The position numbers and the translations under genes were made by a program. The notes beneath the pieces were generated by a model. The model made no database searches, was not told where the DNA came from, and saw only the letters and a list, made by a program, of their open reading frames with translations. Positions 63,782 through 64,000 of a stretch of DNA of 64,000 bases are shown here, one piece after another. Source of the stretch: Steinernema hermaphroditum. Taxonomy: Eukaryota > Nematoda > Chromadorea > Rhabditida > Steinernematidae. Positions within the stretch are counted from its first letter, which is position 1. The number at the start of each line of letters is the position of its first letter. The DNA lies in contig CM059624.1 of the NCBI GenBank assembly GCA_030435675.1, positions 13,912,769-13,976,768 of the forward strand, given 5' to 3'.

Positions 63782-64000
63782 CTAAAAAGTTGATTGAGTG
63801 GGAGGTCGCGAAACGTGCAAGTGCAGGTGAACGGCGTTGCTAAGTGGAACGCTAAGTGCTAATTAGGACGAGGTCGGCACACCAAGTGCAACGCGGAAAT
63901 TGAATGTTAATTTTTAATGGAATAAACGTTCTTTGTGAGAAAGGACATGGGGAAGCGCCGGCGACGACGTGTGCGGATCGCGGGAGAATGGCGCTTGAAA
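63782..64000 (-). other. PKC intron running off the window
   Basis: No upstream C2 exon is recognisable in the last 219 bases. The first exon(s) of pkc-1 lie beyond the window. Confidence 0.6.

Overview
The window is animal genomic DNA and almost certainly from a free-living or facultative nematode. Genes are split by many tiny introns (mostly 44-50 bp) with TTTCAG-type acceptors. Several start codons sit just behind an unpaired acceptor, as expected for spliced-leader trans-splicing. The families present are nematode-typical: a worm-expanded TTBKL/CK1 kinase, a DUF229 sulfatase-like protein, single-exon F-box-like proteins, and ATX-3, PKC-1, HSP-1 and RPS-20 orthologues. I cannot name the genus.

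Layout. 1-11.6 kb has no convincing gene. It holds GC-rich blocks, a non-autonomous retroelement (3749-4378) and a decayed tandem duplication. 11.6-17.7 kb (+) carries an NCBP3-like gene followed by a 570-residue FHA protein that I interpret as a strongly diverged NBS1/nibrin. Six copies of the palindrome GTCTAGAC, the Smad-binding element, lie in the non-coding DNA between 14.09 and 18.00 kb. 18.1-26.7 kb (-) holds ataxin-3, a CK1/TTBKL pseudokinase, RPS20/uS10, an unrecognised type II membrane protein, and a cytosolic HSP70 with heat-shock elements upstream.

27-33 kb has one F-box-like gene and a small secreted peptide gene. 33.5-40.7 kb is a rearranged F-box-like cluster. Two nearly identical copies form inverted, convergent arms of about 1.15 kb around a spacer that contains a 440-bp palindrome, a MITE and a broken third copy. 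40.97-44.03 kb is an apparently intact RTE-type non-LTR retrotransposon with a perfect 12-bp target-site duplication. Shorter non-autonomous copies elsewhere share its 5' region and its type of 3' tail.

45.7-63.8 kb (-) is a novel-type protein kinase C (pkc-1) gene, complete except for its first exon(s). Its 10-kb intron contains a hAT element and a complete DUF229 gene on the opposite strand. That nested gene's poly(A) signal lies about 25 bp from a PKC exon.

How the genes relate. NBS1 would act in DNA double-strand-break signalling. ATX-3 and HSP70 act in protein quality control. RPS20 is translational. NCBP3 belongs to mRNA cap and export biology. Nothing shows these as one pathway, although same-strand neighbours (NCBP3-like to NBS1-like, 363 bp; RPS20 to pseudokinase, 227 bp) could be operonic. 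All exon boundaries were derived by eye from reading frame and splice consensus.
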